This document shows, piece after piece, positions 40,365-41,272 of a stretch of 41,272 nucleotides of DNA. The stretch is taken from NCBI GenBank assembly GCA_945870085.1, contig CAMBQX010000001.1, positions 1-41,272 of the forward strand. Direction: 5' to 3'. The position numbers and the translations under genes are program-made. Below the pieces are notes generated by a model. The model ran no database searches. It was not told the DNA's origin and worked only from the letters and a program-made list of their open reading frames with translations. Origin of the DNA: Bifidobacterium breve. Its GTDB lineage: Bacteria > Actinomycetota > Actinomycetes > S36-B12. The stretch's first letter is position 1; the number at the start of each line of letters is the position of its first letter.

Positions 40365-41272
40365 GACACAGCCCAGGTGTCATTGCCGAAGAGTAAAGTC
40401 TGCAGGTCACCAGCGCCTTGGGCTTCGGTTACCTCGGCGATCTGCTCGCGCATCAGCCGGTCATACGACGGGCGGGTGATGTCACGGAAAACTCCAATTG
40501 GAGTGTTCTCCAAAGTGCGTGGGTTTGATAGGCGAGAAAGTGCGAACGCCAGCCCTGGGTCCTTAGCGTGTGCATCGTGGCTGATGATGTTGTCAAGACC
40601 AACCTTGGCAACCTCAACTACCTCAAGGTGGCCGTCGGCCTTGCGCATGACGCCTTTTTCTTGCTCTTTGCCGAAACGGATTGGTTCACCGTGCACCAAG
40701 CGCATCATTAGGTCATCGCGGGTGTCGGTGTCCTTGAGGGGCTCCCACGCATTGTCATTGAAAATATTGCAATTCTGGTAGATCTCCACCAGTGCGGTGC
40801 CCTCGTGGCCTGCCGCCGCGGTTAGTACCTCGGTTAGGTGCTTGCGGTCAGAGTCAATGGTGCGTGCGACGAAAGTAGCTTCGGCGCCAAGGGCCAATGA
40901 GACCGGATTAAATGAGTAGTCGAGGGAGCCTTGCGGAGACGACTTAGTGATCTTGCCGCGCTCGGAGGTAGGGGAGTACTGACCCTTAGTTAGTCCATAG
41001 ATTCGGTTGTTGAAAAGCAAGATTTTGAGATTGACGTTGCGGCGCAAAGCATGGATGAGGTGGTTGCCGCCGATGCTAAGGGCATCACCGTCACCGGTGA
41101 TGACCCAAACCGAAAGGTCGGGCCGTGAAGTTGCGAGCCCGGTGGCAATCGCCGGAGCGCGCCCGTGGATCGAATGCAGGCCGAAGGTATCGAGGTAGTA
41201 AGGGAAGCGCGATGAGCAACCGATACCGGAAACGAAGACAATATTCTCGCGCTTTAATCCAAGATCAGGCAG
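40361..41272 (-). CDS. korB: 2-Oxoglutarate:ferredoxin oxidoreductase beta subunit (5' end outside window)
   Basis: The frame is open to the window edge, giving 303 residues and lacking the N-terminus. KorB binds thiamine diphosphate and a [4Fe-4S] cluster, and with KorA oxidises 2-oxoglutarate to succinyl-CoA using ferredoxin. Visible parts are the Cys-containing VSGIGCSSRFPYY, LHSIHGRAPAIATGLA, and the ThDP/Mg motif WVITGDGDALSIGGNH to LFNNRIYGLTKGQYSPTS. Further Cys occurs in YQNCNIFND. A korA gene is expected just upstream (beyond 41272). This oxygen-tolerant Kor pair is common in actinobacteria and lies near nuo in Streptomyces as I recall. Its stop overlaps the rarD CTG. Confidence 0.93.
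   Translation of the reverse strand: MPDLGLKRENIVFVSGIGCSSRFPYYLDTFGLHSIHGRAPAIATGLATSRPDLSVWVITGDGDALSIGGNHLIHALRRNVNLKILLFNNRIYGLTKGQYSPTSERGKITKSSPQGSLDYSFNPVSLALGAEATFVARTIDSDRKHLTEVLTAAAGHEGTALVEIYQNCNIFNDNAWEPLKDTDTRDDLMMRLVHGEPIRFGKEQEKGVMRKADGHLEVVEVAKVGLDNIISHDAHAKDPGLAFALSRLSNPRTLENTPIGVFRDITRPSYDRLMREQIAEVTEAQGAGDLQTLLFGNDTWAVS

Noticed and set aside
1..41272. Prophage, insertion sequence, CRISPR array, toxin-antitoxin pair, tRNA or rRNA
   Set aside because: No transposase, integrase, direct-repeat array or structural RNA signature was recognised by eye on either strand. Nearly all sequence is taken up by core metabolic genes. A covariance-model scan was not possible here.

Overview
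The window is a compact stretch of chromosome from an actinobacterium of moderate G+C content. This rests on gene order and family signatures, not on a database search. A 32-residue ribosomal protein of the bS22/AURKAIP1 type sits beside a BldC-like helix-turn-helix gene and proC. The order proC - HTH - bS22 - epimerase - acyltransferase - SerB-like HAD phosphatase - glutaredoxin - (rex) - hemD - phosphatase - resA - ccdA - resB - ccsA - menA/E/B/C/D - menG - polyprenyl synthase is close to what I recall from Mycobacterium tuberculosis Rv0500-Rv0562 and from Streptomyces. Intergenic gaps are short, many genes overlap by 4 nt, and no phage, insertion sequence, CRISPR array, tRNA or rRNA was seen. 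The species cannot be named from this window; an uncultured, fairly streamlined, menaquinone-using lineage would fit.

Region 1 (1-7265) holds the C-terminus of a TetR regulator, a proline dehydrogenase-like gene whose substrate-binding residues look replaced, proC, the small HTH and bS22 genes, an atypical SDR epimerase, an acyltransferase, a HAD phosphatase on the minus strand, an acyl-CoA ligase and a glutaredoxin-like protein. Region 2 (7266-14247) is a likely operon: rex (NADH/NAD+ sensor), a two-domain HemD, a histidine phosphatase, then system II cytochrome c maturation (resA, ccdA, resB, ccsA). The hemA, hemC and hemB genes that normally flank hemD are absent. Region 3 (14248-22997) carries two small membrane proteins and menaquinone synthesis genes on both strands: menA, menE, menB, menC, menD, menF and menG.

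Region 4 (22998-38396) is the complete fourteen-gene nuoA-N operon for proton-pumping NADH:menaquinone oxidoreductase. It is preceded by an inverted repeat that matches the known actinobacterial Rex operator in 15 of 16 bases. Region 5 (38397-41272) has a long-chain polyprenyl diphosphate synthase (probably for the menaquinone tail), a RarD-type permease whose only plausible start is CTG, and the beta subunit of 2-oxoglutarate:ferredoxin oxidoreductase running off the window edge.

Together the genes make the quinone (men genes and prenyl synthase), the enzyme that reduces it (nuo), haem-dependent cytochrome assembly (hemD, res/ccs) and a redox regulator (rex) that probably links them. The most interesting observations are the Rex-like site before nuo, the ProDH-like protein that may no longer bind proline, the CTG start of rarD, the isolated hemD, and a repeated -10 element (TACGCT and relatives) placed 6-7 nt before start codons, which points to widespread leaderless transcription.
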